From assembly GCF_013393325.1 (NCBI RefSeq), contig NZ_QJRC01000072.1, positions 1 to 64,000 on the forward strand: a DNA stretch of 64,000 nt, given 5' to 3'. Shown piece by piece: positions 1-9,083 of this stretch (the stretch's first letter is position 1; every line of letters begins with the position of its first letter). The position numbers and the translations under genes are program-made. This stretch comes from Pseudomonas hunanensis (lineage in GTDB: Bacteria > Pseudomonadota > Gammaproteobacteria > Pseudomonadales > Pseudomonadaceae). The notes below the pieces were generated by a model. It saw only the letters and a program-made list of their open reading frames with translations. It did no database searches and was not told the origin of the DNA.

Positions 1-24
1 GCGATCTCTCGTAGCGGGAGGCGA

Positions 25-52
25 ATCATACAGCACCAAGAAGCGCTGTCAA
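25..52 (-). promoter_or_regulatory. rRNA-type promoter, proximal of two, reading off the left edge
   Basis: On the minus strand a perfect -35 box TTGACA (52-47) and a -10 box TATGAT (30-25) are separated by 16 bp and followed by a GC-rich discriminator with the string CGCCTCCCGC. That layout is typical of Pseudomonas rrn promoters and of stringently controlled promoters. The transcript would leave the window to the left, so the rRNA or tRNA operon itself is inferred, not seen. Confidence 0.65.
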
Positions 53-168
53 CCACCATTTCAACCGCTTGCGATCATTCGATCGTAGCCCTTCCAACAC
101 CACCTTAACTACTTAACTCATTGAATCTCAAGGAGTTTGTCGTTCCGATGTCGCTGGAAGTGGGGCGC

Positions 169-196
169 ATTATAAGGGGATTCGAAACCCCGTCAA
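169..196 (-). promoter_or_regulatory. rRNA-type promoter, distal of two
   Basis: On the minus strand -35 TTGACG (196-191) and a perfect -10 TATAAT (174-169) are 16 bp apart and followed by GCGCCCC, the same discriminator style as the second promoter 144 bp downstream. Tandem promoters of this kind are usual ahead of rRNA operons. No open frame is supported in 1-233, which fits a long untranslated leader region. Confidence 0.6.
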
Positions 197-233
197 CCTT
201 TAATTTCAATAAACCTTCATATCGCTGAAAAAC

Positions 234-265
234 AAAGCGGGGAGGCCTACCGGCCTCCCCGCTTT
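234..265. terminator. Terminator of bauC/mmsA, possibly bidirectional
   Basis: A perfect 14-bp stem (234-247 with 252-265) around the loop TACC begins with AAA and ends with TTT, so it can work in both directions. It lies 12 bp past the bauC stop and just upstream of the distal rRNA-type promoter. It would separate the two transcription units. Confidence 0.85.
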
Positions 266-276
266 AGTCACCGGCC

Positions 277-1770
277 TTAAAGGCTAGGGAATGCAAACTG
301 CGACGCTTCATGGCTGGCACGCTGCGGCCAACGCTGGGTAATCGCCTTGCGACGCGTATAGAAGCGCACCCCGTCAGGGCCATAGGCATGCAGGTCACCG
401 AACAGCGAACGCTTCCAGCCACCAAAGCTGTGATAAGCCACCGGCACCGGCAGCGGCACGTTCACACCCACCATGCCCACTTCGATCTCGTCGCAGAACA
501 GGCGCGCCGCTTCACCGTCACGGGTGAAGATGCAGGTACCGTTGCCATACTCGTGATCATTGATCAGTTGCATGGCCTGCTCCAGGCTGTTCACACGCAC
601 CACGCACAGCACCGGGCCGAAGATCTCTTCTTTATAGATGCGCATCTGCGGGGTCACCTTGTCGAACAAAGTACCCCCCACGAAGTAGCCATCTTCATTA
701 CCGGCCACACGCAAGCCACGGCCATCCACCACCAGCTTGGCACCAGCAGCAACCCCGTCATCGATGTAACCCACTACCTTGTCACGGGCAGCAGCAGTCA
801 CCAGCGGGCCCATGTCCAGGCCGCACGAGGTGCCGGCACCAATCTTCAGCGCCTTGATCTGCGGTTCCAGCTTGGCAATCAGGGCATCGGCTACCTGGTC
901 GCCCACGCACACCGCAACCGAAATAGCCATGCAACGCTCGCCACACGAACCGTAGGCCGCGCCCATCAGTGCGCTTACAGCATTGTCCAGGTCGGCATCC
1001 GGCATCAGCACGGCGTGGTTCTTCGCGCCACCCAAGGCTTGCACGCGCTTGCCACGCTTGGTGCCTTCGGCATAGATGTACTCGGCGATCGGGGTTGAAC
1101 CAACGAAGCTCAGCGCTTTTACTTCTGGCGCTTCGATTAGCGCATCCACCGCTTCCTTGTCACCGTGCACCACGTTGAGGATGCCCTTCGGCAGGCCGGC
1201 TTCCAGCAGCAGTTGGGCAATGTACAAGGTCGAGCTTGGGTCACGCTCGGAAGGTTTGAGGATGAACGCGTTACCGCAAGCAATGGCCAGCGGGTACATC
1301 CACAGAGGCACCATGGCCGGGAAGTTGAACGGGGTAATGCCAGCAACCACACCCAGCGGCTGGAAGTCGGACCAGGCATCGATATTCGGGCCGACGTTGC
1401 GGCTGTACTCGCCCTTCAAAACCTCTGGCGCTGCACAGGCGAACTCGACGTTCTCGATGCCGCGCTTCAGCTCGCCAGCTGCGTCTTCCAGGGTCTTACC
1501 ATGCTCTTCGCTGATCATCTGCGAAATCTTGGCTTCGTTCTGCTCCAGCAATTGCTTGAAGCGGAACATCACCTGGGCGCGCTTGGCCGGCGGGGTGTTG
1601 CGCCAGGCCGGGAAGGCCGCCTTGGCGGAGTCGATCGCTTCCTGCACGGTCGCGCGGCTGGCCAGCTCGACCTTGCGAACAGCCTGGCCGGTGGACGGGT
1701 TGAAGACATCAGCGGTGCGTTCTCCCTTGGAAACCAGCTCGCCATGGATCAGGTGCTGAACAATGCTCAT
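277..1770 (-). CDS. mmsA: Malonate/methylmalonate-semialdehyde dehydrogenase (acylating)
   Basis: This 497-residue aldehyde dehydrogenase oxidises malonate semialdehyde from beta-alanine, or methylmalonate semialdehyde from valine, in a CoA-dependent reaction giving acetyl-CoA or propionyl-CoA. The cofactor motifs TPFNFP and FVGSTPIA are present, and the catalytic cysteine sits in GERCM near residue 280, the pattern of the CoA-acylating subfamily. The ATG at 1770 was chosen because it gives the family N-terminus and has TGGAG just upstream; an in-frame extension to 1818 lacks family character. It lies 73 bp downstream of bauA on the same strand, the arrangement of the P. aeruginosa bauABC locus, so bauC is an equally valid name. 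Confidence 0.93.
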   Translation of the reverse strand: MSIVQHLIHGELVSKGERTADVFNPSTGQAVRKVELASRATVQEAIDSAKAAFPAWRNTPPAKRAQVMFRFKQLLEQNEAKISQMISEEHGKTLEDAAGELKRGIENVEFACAAPEVLKGEYSRNVGPNIDAWSDFQPLGVVAGITPFNFPAMVPLWMYPLAIACGNAFILKPSERDPSSTLYIAQLLLEAGLPKGILNVVHGDKEAVDALIEAPEVKALSFVGSTPIAEYIYAEGTKRGKRVQALGGAKNHAVLMPDADLDNAVSALMGAAYGSCGERCMAISVAVCVGDQVADALIAKLEPQIKALKIGAGTSCGLDMGPLVTAAARDKVVGYIDDGVAAGAKLVVDGRGLRVAGNEDGYFVGGTLFDKVTPQMRIYKEEIFGPVLCVVRVNSLEQAMQLINDHEYGNGTCIFTRDGEAARLFCDEIEVGMVGVNVPLPVPVAYHSFGGWKRSLFGDLHAYGPDGVRFYTRRKAITQRWPQRASHEASQFAFPSL

Positions 1771-1843
1771 GCAAAACTCCAGATAAAGAAGGTAGAGACA
1801 GGCGCGCGATACCTGCACGCGCCTGACATCGAAATCGGAAAGA

Positions 1844-3190
1844 TCAGTCGATCAGGTTCAGGTTTTCGCCGACGGCGTCGAACAGGCGATCCAGTTCTTG
1901 CGGCGTGGTGTTGAACGTTGGGCCGAACTGCAGAGTGTCGCCCCCGAAGCGTACATAGAAGCCTGCCTTCCACAACTTCATCGCCACTTCGTATGGGCGA
2001 ACGATGGCATCACCGTCACGGGCGGCGATCTGGATGGCGCCGGCCAAGCCGTAGTTACGGATATCGATGACGTTCTTGGTGCCCTTTACGCCGTGCAGCA
2101 ACTTCTCGAAGTGCGGCGCCAGCTCGGCAGCGGACTGCACCAGGTTTTCTTTCTGCAGCAGGTCCAGCGCGGCGATACCGGCGGCACAGGCTACCGGGTG
2201 CGCCGAGTAGGTGTAGCCGTGCGGGAATTCCACGGCATATTCCGGCGTCGGCTGGTCCATGAAGGTCTGGTAGATCTCGCTGCTGGCGATTACCGCGCCC
2301 ATCGGGATGGCGCCGTTGGTCACCTGTTTGGCGATGCACATCAGGTCCGGGGTAACGCCGAAGGCTTCCGAGCCGGTCATCGCGCCCATGCGGCCGAAGC
2401 CGGTGATCACTTCGTCGAAGATCAGCAGGATGTTGTGCTGGGTGCAGATTTCACGCAGGCGTTTCAGGTAACCCTTCGGCGGTGGCAGCACACCGGCCGA
2501 ACCTGCCAGCGGCTCGACAATGACCGCAGCAATGTTGGAGGCATCGTGCAGTTCGATCAGCTTGAGCATTTCGTCAGCCAGGGCAATACCGCCCTCTTCT
2601 GGCATGCCTTTGGAGAAGGCGTTCACCGGCAACACGGTGTGAGGCAGGTGATCGACGTCCAGCAGTTGGCCAAACATCTTGCGGTTGCCGTTGACACCCC
2701 CCAGGCTGGTACCGGCGATGTTCACCCCGTGGTAGCCACGAGCACGGCCGATGATCTTGGTCTTGGTCGCCTGGCCTTTCAGGCGCCAGTAGGCACGTAC
2801 CATCTTCAGCGCGGTGTCAGCGCATTCGGAACCGGAGTTGGTATAGAAGACATGATTCAGATTGCCCGGCACCAGCTCGGCGATCTTTTCCGCCAGCTGG
2901 AACGACAGCGGGTGGCCAAACTGAAACGCGGGGGAATAGTCCAGCGTACCCAGCTGGCGAGTCACCGCTTCAGTGATTTCCTTGCGGGTGTGCCCGGCGC
3001 CGCAGGTCCACAGGCCAGACAGGGCGTCAAAGATCTTGCGCCCCTGGTCATCGACCAGGTAGTTGCCTTCGGCCGCCACGATCAGGCGTGGGTCGCGCTG
3101 GAAATTGCGGTTGGCGGTGTAGGGCATCCAGTGGGCATCCAGCTTGAGCTGGCTGGCGATACCGGCAGGGGCGGTTTCGGGCATGTTCAT
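1844..3190 (-). CDS. bauA: Beta-alanine:pyruvate aminotransferase
   Basis: This 448-residue class-III omega-aminotransferase moves the amino group of beta-alanine to pyruvate, giving malonate semialdehyde and alanine. The PLP lysine is in the motif CIAKQVTNG at about residue 288, and the DEVITGFGR and NSGSECADTA motifs are intact. The start ATG at 3190 has GAGGAA upstream. Its product is the substrate of the downstream dehydrogenase. A divergent LysR gene 118 bp away is the likely activator, as BauR is in P. aeruginosa. Confidence 0.93.
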   Translation of the reverse strand: MNMPETAPAGIASQLKLDAHWMPYTANRNFQRDPRLIVAAEGNYLVDDQGRKIFDALSGLWTCGAGHTRKEITEAVTRQLGTLDYSPAFQFGHPLSFQLAEKIAELVPGNLNHVFYTNSGSECADTALKMVRAYWRLKGQATKTKIIGRARGYHGVNIAGTSLGGVNGNRKMFGQLLDVDHLPHTVLPVNAFSKGMPEEGGIALADEMLKLIELHDASNIAAVIVEPLAGSAGVLPPPKGYLKRLREICTQHNILLIFDEVITGFGRMGAMTGSEAFGVTPDLMCIAKQVTNGAIPMGAVIASSEIYQTFMDQPTPEYAVEFPHGYTYSAHPVACAAGIAALDLLQKENLVQSAAELAPHFEKLLHGVKGTKNVIDIRNYGLAGAIQIAARDGDAIVRPYEVAMKLWKAGFYVRFGGDTLQFGPTFNTTPQELDRLFDAVGENLNLID

Positions 3191-3308
3191 CGGCGGTTCC
3201 TCGAAAGACGATTAGGCAACGATGGATGTTGTTGCAGCTAAATTGGCACGGCGATAAAGTCGGAAAAAGCCTACATTTCTAATCTTCAGACAGGTCGTGA
3301 CTAAACTA

Positions 3309-4226
3309 ATGAGCCGACGCCCCGATCCACTCGCTCAAGTCAGCGATTTCGACATCCGCTTGCTGAAGATCTACCGCAGCGTCGTCGAGTGCGGTGGCTT
3401 CTCAGCCGCCGAAAACGTACTGGGCATTGGCCGCTCGGCCATCAGCCAGCAGATGAACGACCTCGAACAACGCCTCGGCCTGCGTCTGTGCCAGCGTGGT
3501 CGCGCCGGTTTCTCGCTGACCGAGGAAGGCCGCGAGGTCTACCACTCGGCACTGCAGCTGCTCAGTGCTCTGGAGAGCTTCCGCACCGAGGTCAACGGCC
3601 TGCACCAGCATTTGCGTGGCGAACTGAACATTGGCCTGACCGACAACCTGGTGACGCTGCCACATATGCGCATCACCCATGCCCTGGCCGAGCTCAAGGA
3701 TCGTGGCCCGGATGTACGCATCCAGATCCGCATGATCGCCCCCAGCCAGGTCGAGCACGGCGTGCTCGACGGCAGCCTGCACGTGGGCGTAGTGCCGCAG
3801 ACCAGCCCGTTGTCGGGCTTGGAGTACCAGCCGTTGTACAGCGAACGCTCGCTGCTGTACTGCGCGGTTGGCCATCCGTTGTTCTATGCCGATGACCAGC
3901 AAATCGACGACGAGCGCCTCAATAGCCAGGAAGCCATCACCCCCACCTTCCGCCTGCCTGCCGAAATTCAGGCGCATTACCAGGCGCTGAATTGCACGGC
4001 CAGCGCTTCGGACCGCGAGGGCATGGCGTTTCTGATCCTGACCGGGCGCTACATCGGCTACCTGCCCGACCACTACGCCACGTTCTGGGTACAACAGGGC
4101 CGTTTGCGTGCGCTCAAGCCCCGGCAGCGCTTCTACGACCTGAGCCTGAGCTGGGTTACCCGCAAAGGCCGGCGCCCCAACCTGGTGCTGGAAAGCTTCC
4201 TCGAAAGCCTGGCTGCGACACGTTGA
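3309..4226 (+). CDS. bauR: LysR-family regulator of beta-alanine catabolism
   Basis: This LysR-type regulator of about 305 residues has an N-terminal winged helix-turn-helix (LLKIYRSVVECGGFSAAE, then IGRSAISQQM) and a C-terminal periplasmic-binding-like effector domain. It is divergent from bauA, the standard layout for a LysR activator and its target, and matches the position of BauR in P. aeruginosa. Two starts are possible: GTG at 3297 and ATG at 3309. Neither has an ideally spaced ribosome-binding site; ATG is given here. The inducer is presumably beta-alanine, which is inference from the neighbours. Confidence 0.8.
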   Translation: MSRRPDPLAQVSDFDIRLLKIYRSVVECGGFSAAENVLGIGRSAISQQMNDLEQRLGLRLCQRGRAGFSLTEEGREVYHSALQLLSALESFRTEVNGLHQHLRGELNIGLTDNLVTLPHMRITHALAELKDRGPDVRIQIRMIAPSQVEHGVLDGSLHVGVVPQTSPLSGLEYQPLYSERSLLYCAVGHPLFYADDQQIDDERLNSQEAITPTFRLPAEIQAHYQALNCTASASDREGMAFLILTGRYIGYLPDHYATFWVQQGRLRALKPRQRFYDLSLSWVTRKGRRPNLVLESFLESLAATR

Positions 4227-4316
4227 TGCCAGTCTGTGCCGCAAACGCTTGTCACTTCGGCACAGGCAGGTAATCTTGTCCGACAGCCGCAGCCATTGCC
4301 CCGTACGGAATCGTCC

Positions 4317-4979
4317 ATGACCCTAGAAGTCCCTGCGCATCGCCTCTCCGCCTCGGGCAAGCCCGCAGGCCGCATCCGCCAGAAGAACGAACAGGCCATT
4401 ATCCAGGCCGCCGAAGACGAATTCGCCCGCCATGGTTTCAAGGGCACCAGCATGAACACCATCGCGCTCAAGGCAGGGTTGCCCAAGGCCAACCTGCACT
4501 ACTACTTCACCAACAAGCTGGGCCTGTACATTGCCGTGCTCAGCAACATCATCGAGTTGTGGGACAGCACGTTCAACGCCTTGAGCGTCGAGGATGACCC
4601 CGGCGAAGCCCTGAGCCAGTACATCCGCACCAAGATGGAGTTCTCTCGGCGCAACCCGCAAGCCTCGCGGATTTTCGCCATGGAAGTGATCAGCGGTGGC
4701 ACCTGCCTGACCGAATACTTCAGTGCCGACTACCGCGAATGGTTCCGCGGCCGGGCTGCAGTGTTCCAGGCCTGGATCGAAGCCGGCAAGATGGACCCTG
4801 TCGACCCGGTGCACCTGATCTTCCTGCTCTGGGGCAGCACCCAGCATTACGCCGACTTCGCCACCCAGATCTGCCAGGTGACCGGCCGCAGCCGCCTGAC
4901 CAAGCAGGACATGGAAGACGCGAGCAACAACCTTATCCACATCATTCTGAAGGGCTGCGGCATCAAGCCGGCTGCCTGA
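4317..4979 (+). CDS. TetR-family regulator, RutR-like
   Basis: This 220-residue protein has a TetR DNA-binding domain at the N-terminus (INxIA-like turn in MNTIALKAGLPKANLHYYF) and a long all-helical C-terminal domain like RutR/YcdC, including the YIRTKMEFSRRNP and LLWGSTQHYADF segments. E. coli RutR senses uracil and controls pyrimidine breakdown, which yields 3-hydroxypropionate or, in other routes, beta-alanine. The position beside bau genes makes a nitrogen or pyrimidine link plausible, but the target is not shown by sequence. The ATG at 4317 was preferred over an upstream in-frame codon because the conserved part starts about 25 residues later. Confidence 0.8.
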   Translation: MTLEVPAHRLSASGKPAGRIRQKNEQAIIQAAEDEFARHGFKGTSMNTIALKAGLPKANLHYYFTNKLGLYIAVLSNIIELWDSTFNALSVEDDPGEALSQYIRTKMEFSRRNPQASRIFAMEVISGGTCLTEYFSADYREWFRGRAAVFQAWIEAGKMDPVDPVHLIFLLWGSTQHYADFATQICQVTGRSRLTKQDMEDASNNLIHIILKGCGIKPAA

Positions 4980-4988
4980 CTACTTTTT

Positions 4989-5573
4989 ATGCCTTCTACC
5001 CTGCTCGACCTCTGCGAGTACCGCGAGGAAATCCGCAAAAGCCGCTTCATCACCCTCGCCGGGCCAATCAGCAGTGCCGCCGAAGCGATGAGTTTCATCG
5101 AACGCCACAGCGACCTTGCCGCCACCCACAACTGCTGGGCCTGGAAACTCGGCGCGCAGTACCGCAGCAGCGATGACGGCGAGCCCGGCGGGACCGCAGG
5201 GCGGCCGATCCTGGCGGCCATCGAAGCGCAGGATTGCGACCAGGTGGTGGTTCTGGTGATCCGCTGGTACGGCGGTATCCAGCTGGGTACAGGCGGACTG
5301 GCAAGGGCCTATGGCGGCGGCGCCAACAAGTGCCTGCAACAAGCACCCAAACGCCTGCTGGTACAGCGCAGCGAATTCACCTGCAGCTGCAGTTTCAGCG
5401 AACTTGCGCTGGTGAAGCTGCGCCTGGCAGAGGTTGACGGCCTGGTCCTGGATGAACAGTTCACCGCCAATGGCGTGGATCTGTTGATTGCCCTGGGTGA
5501 CGCCCACCTGGCGCCATTGCAGCAGCAACTGGCCGATCTGAGCCGCGGGCGCATTTTGCTCGAAGCGCGCTGA
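4989..5573 (+). CDS. yigZ: YigZ/IMPACT family protein
   Basis: The 194-residue protein matches the UPF0029/IMPACT family: an N-terminal domain with SRFI, ATHNCWAWKLG, DDGEPGGTAG and the RWYGGIQLGTGGLARAY signature, then a ferredoxin-like C-terminal domain (YigZ-C). Eukaryotic IMPACT regulates translation control through GCN1; the bacterial function is unsettled. It starts 10 bp after the TetR stop with no clear Shine-Dalgarno sequence, suggesting coupling to that gene. The short palindrome at 5579-5597 follows it. Confidence 0.85.
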   Translation: MPSTLLDLCEYREEIRKSRFITLAGPISSAAEAMSFIERHSDLAATHNCWAWKLGAQYRSSDDGEPGGTAGRPILAAIEAQDCDQVVVLVIRWYGGIQLGTGGLARAYGGGANKCLQQAPKRLLVQRSEFTCSCSFSELALVKLRLAEVDGLVLDEQFTANGVDLLIALGDAHLAPLQQQLADLSRGRILLEAR

Positions 5574-5578
5574 ACATT

Positions 5579-5597
5579 GCCCACAACACCTGTGGGC
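5579..5597 (+). terminator. Small hairpin after yigZ
   Basis: A 7-bp perfect stem GCCCACA/TGTGGGC with a 5-nt loop lies directly after yigZ. There is no T-run, so termination is uncertain. It overlaps the first of two 24-bp repeats that carry DnaA-box sequence. Confidence 0.35.
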
Positions 5598-5905
5598 CTG
5601 CCTGTGGATAACCTTGGGGCACTCATTTGCAGCCAGCTATTTTCAAGGCCTGCAGCGTTTTGATCATAAATTGATCACTATTTGATGACAGCCGCAAATT
5701 GCTGAAAGCGCTCGAGTTATCCTCAATGCAAGGCCTGGCGGGCCAGCGCGCGAAAGCCTCAGCTTGCACACAATAACTGTGGACCAGCCTGTGGATAACC
5801 CGTGCGCTAACAGGCCAGGCGCCCGGCCAGGCAAGGCCCAGGCATAGTTGATCGTTTTTTATACAGCCATAGGCAGGCAGCGACTGCCGCTGTGCATTAT
5901 CCTCA
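5590..5905. repeat. DnaA-box-like cluster with 11-bp iterons
   Basis: The 370-bp gap 5574-5943 holds no gene. Two 24-bp direct repeats (5590-5613, 5777-5800; two mismatches) each contain an exact TGTGGATAA, the complement of the DnaA box TTATCCACA, at 5603-5611 and 5790-5798. Two one-mismatch boxes TTATCCTCA lie at 5717-5725 and 5897-5905. Between them three heptamers TTGATCA, TTGATCA, TTGATGA recur every 11 bp at 5660, 5671 and 5682, in the most AT-rich part. A DnaA-binding or regulatory role is inference. Confidence 0.55.
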
Positions 5906-5943
5906 ATACCTTTCTTTGCCACCGACCAACGGAGCGCGCTCAC

Positions 5944-6630
5944 ATGGCTAACGCAAAAAACGCACTTATCATCGGCGCCTCGCGGGGGCTTGGCCTGGGC
6001 CTGGTACAACGCCTGCACGAAGACGGCTGGAACATCACCGCCACCGTCCGCAACCCGCAGCAGCCAGGTGCCCTGGCGGACGTGCCCGGCGTGCACATCG
6101 AGCAGCTGGAGATGAACGACACTGCCCAGCTCGACGGCCTGAAGCTACGCCTTCAAGGCCAGGCATTCGACCTGGTGTTCATCAACGCAGGTGTCATGGG
6201 CCCGTTGCCGCAAGACTTGGAGACGGTACAGACCAAAGACATCGGCGACCTGTTCATGACCAACGCCGTGGCGCCGATCCGCGTGGCACGCCGGCTGGTA
6301 GGCCAGGTACGCGAGGGCAGCGGTGTTCTGGCGTTCATGAGCTCTATTCTGGGCAGCGTGACCATACCCGACGGCGGTGAAATCTGCCTGTACAAAGCCA
6401 GCAAGGCAGCACTGAACTCGATGATCAACAGCTTTGTTGTCGAGCAGCAGCGCCCCGACCTGTGCGTACTGGCCATGCACCCGGGCTGGGTGAAAACCGA
6501 CATGGGCGGCGAAAACGCCGAAATCGATGTGCTCACCAGCACCCGTGGCATGCTCGAACAGATCAAGGCGCAAAGTGGCAACGGCGGCCTGCGCTTCATC
6601 AACTACAAAGGCGAACCCTTGGTCTGGTGA
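5944..6630 (+). CDS. Short-chain dehydrogenase/reductase, NAD(P)-dependent
   Basis: This 228-residue classical-type SDR has the Rossmann glycine motif GASRGLGLG at residues 9-17, the structural NAG motif (FINAGVMGP), an active-site serine in FMSSILGS and the YKASK catalytic Tyr/Lys pair. The C-terminal MHPGWVKTDMGG is typical of the C-factor/CsgA-like SDR group. Its substrate cannot be told. The ATG at 5944 has ACGGAGCG upstream. It stands alone after a long intergenic region and 86 bp before the deaminase gene. Confidence 0.85.
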   Translation: MANAKNALIIGASRGLGLGLVQRLHEDGWNITATVRNPQQPGALADVPGVHIEQLEMNDTAQLDGLKLRLQGQAFDLVFINAGVMGPLPQDLETVQTKDIGDLFMTNAVAPIRVARRLVGQVREGSGVLAFMSSILGSVTIPDGGEICLYKASKAALNSMINSFVVEQQRPDLCVLAMHPGWVKTDMGGENAEIDVLTSTRGMLEQIKAQSGNGGLRFINYKGEPLVW

Positions 6631-6701
6631 TTCACCCGGTCGCGGGCCGGCCGGGCGCATTGCCTGGCCGGTGCCTGTAGAATGGCGGCAACCGTACCTG
6701 A

Positions 6702-7664
<963 letters not shown>

Positions 7665-7684
7665 GTCGCATGACGACGTTGCGC

Positions 7685-8398
7685 TCAACCGACCTGCAAC
7701 GTCGCCACGCGGGCAATGCGATTGATCTGCTGGACGCCCAGCGCCGAAATATGCAAAGCCCGCGTGTCCTCGGCCTCACGTATCCAGCCAGATTGCAAAA
7801 ACAACCTGAACAAGGCCTGGCCCAGCACGCCCCCAAGGTGCGGGCCCTGGTCATCCCACTCGGTGCAGCGGCAGATCACGCAACCTCGTTGCTGGTGTGG
7901 CGCCAGAGCATCGATGTAGACCCCGACCAACGCCAACTGCGCCCGCCCCTCGTCACTGACCATCAACTGTCGACCGCAGCCGTCCAGCCAGCCGGCCACC
8001 ACCAGGCGATCATACAACTCACTGGCCAAGGCCCCGCCCAGGTGGTCGCCACATCGGCGTGCCCGGCGCATCGACATGGGCAGCGATGATACCGGCGCCT
8101 TGGCACGCTCTCCCCGTACGCTTTCCAGCTGTACGCTGGCCAAGGCCTCAACCGCCGCCCCGACCTGAGGGGTTGCCAGGCAGAAGTAGCGTTTACGGCC
8201 CCTGGCTTCATGCTTGAGCAAACCGGCCGACGACAGCAACGAGAGGTGCGCGCAGGCCGACGACGAAGTCAGGCCGGTCATTATCGCGAGTTCATTGGCC
8301 AACCGTGGCGTGCCATCGATCAATGCCCACAACATGGCACTGCGCTTGGGGTCGGCCATCAGGCTGGCGATTTGGCTGATACTGCTGGCTGCGTTCAT
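7685..8398 (-). CDS. ArsR-like winged-helix regulator
   Basis: This 237-residue protein opens with an ArsR-type winged helix (ISQIASLMADPKRSAMLWAL, then LANELAIMTGLTSSSACAHL and a RGRKRYFCL wing). A C-terminal domain of over 130 residues has clustered cysteines (CVICRCTEW). Longer ArsR-like proteins of this kind occur near exporters. It is convergent with add and has an AGGGAC ribosome-binding site ahead of the ATG at 8398. The ligand is unknown; the nearby Bcr/CflA exporter gene may or may not be its target. Confidence 0.78.
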   Translation of the reverse strand: MNAASSISQIASLMADPKRSAMLWALIDGTPRLANELAIMTGLTSSSACAHLSLLSSAGLLKHEARGRKRYFCLATPQVGAAVEALASVQLESVRGERAKAPVSSLPMSMRRARRCGDHLGGALASELYDRLVVAGWLDGCGRQLMVSDEGRAQLALVGVYIDALAPHQQRGCVICRCTEWDDQGPHLGGVLGQALFRLFLQSGWIREAEDTRALHISALGVQQINRIARVATLQVG

Positions 8399-8885
8399 GT
8401 CCCTGTAACTCCCTGCAAGTTCACTGTGTGGATGCGATTGCCAACCCTGGCAGGGAAGCGCGTCTCGCTGGCACTGGCCTGGTTCGCCAGTATAAGCCGC
8501 AGAAAACACCGTTCAGACGACCACGCGCCGACCTACCCAAGGCGAAAACCATTGGGTATGCCTACCCTTGGCACTCAGCGAGGCAGCTTTGGAAAACGGC
8601 TCGAACCCAGCCAAACAAGGCCCAGGTACACCCATACAGAAGCACTGAAACATTCTGATAAAAATAGGCTTGCAGCAATTTCAGATACGGCCCACAGCAA
8701 CCTTCAACAATTAGCGCGCAACAAAGCGAAGGTTCTGGGGAATTGCAGGCTTTGCGCCCAAAGCAGGAAACACCGTCTGGAAAATGTACGCACTTACCGT
8801 CAGTCAGGACGCTGAAGCAGTGCCATGGCAGGCTGGTGGGCCAGCGCTACACTTGAGCGGCTCCCCTTCCTGGAGGTATGCCGCG
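8399..8885. other. 487-bp gap between the ArsR-like gene and a small ORF
   Basis: No convincing gene was found here. The only structure seen is a set of three related elements in 8534-8567: TACCCAA, its complement TTGGGTA, and a second TACCC forming GGGTA-TGCC-TACCC. These could be operator half-sites for the divergent regulator, but nothing confirms it. Confidence 0.4.
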
Positions 8886-9083
8886 ATGAAAATTGTCGTA
8901 AGTGCGTCGAGCCGAAACCCCGCCTGCCCCTGGCAAGTCCAGCTCGATCAGCATGTGGTCAGTTTCCGTAGCGAGGCCGAGGCGCGCGCCTTCGTCGCTA
9001 CGCTGGAAACCCGTCTGCAGGCACCTCACCCGCTCATGCGGGAGCCTTGGCCTGCAAACGTCGGGTCAACAGCGCGACACTGA
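8886..9083 (+). CDS. Small uncharacterised protein, 65 residues
   Basis: A short frame starting at ATG 8886 has GGAGG 9 nt upstream and encodes a compact, soluble, mixed alpha/beta sequence (MKIVVSASS, then VQLDQHVVSFRSEAEARAFVATLE) resembling small single-domain proteins. Its last 50 bp overlap the 3' end of the exporter gene on the other strand. No known family was recognised. The start codon and signal spacing make it likely to be real. Confidence 0.5.
   Translation: MKIVVSASSRNPACPWQVQLDQHVVSFRSEAEARAFVATLETRLQAPHPLMREPWPANVGSTARH

Noticed and set aside
3244..3259. Sigma-54-like TGGCACGG between bauA and bauR
   Set aside because: The -24 half is perfect but there is no GC at -12 (sequence runs CGATAAAG), and no sigma-54 activator is adjacent; LysR control is more likely.
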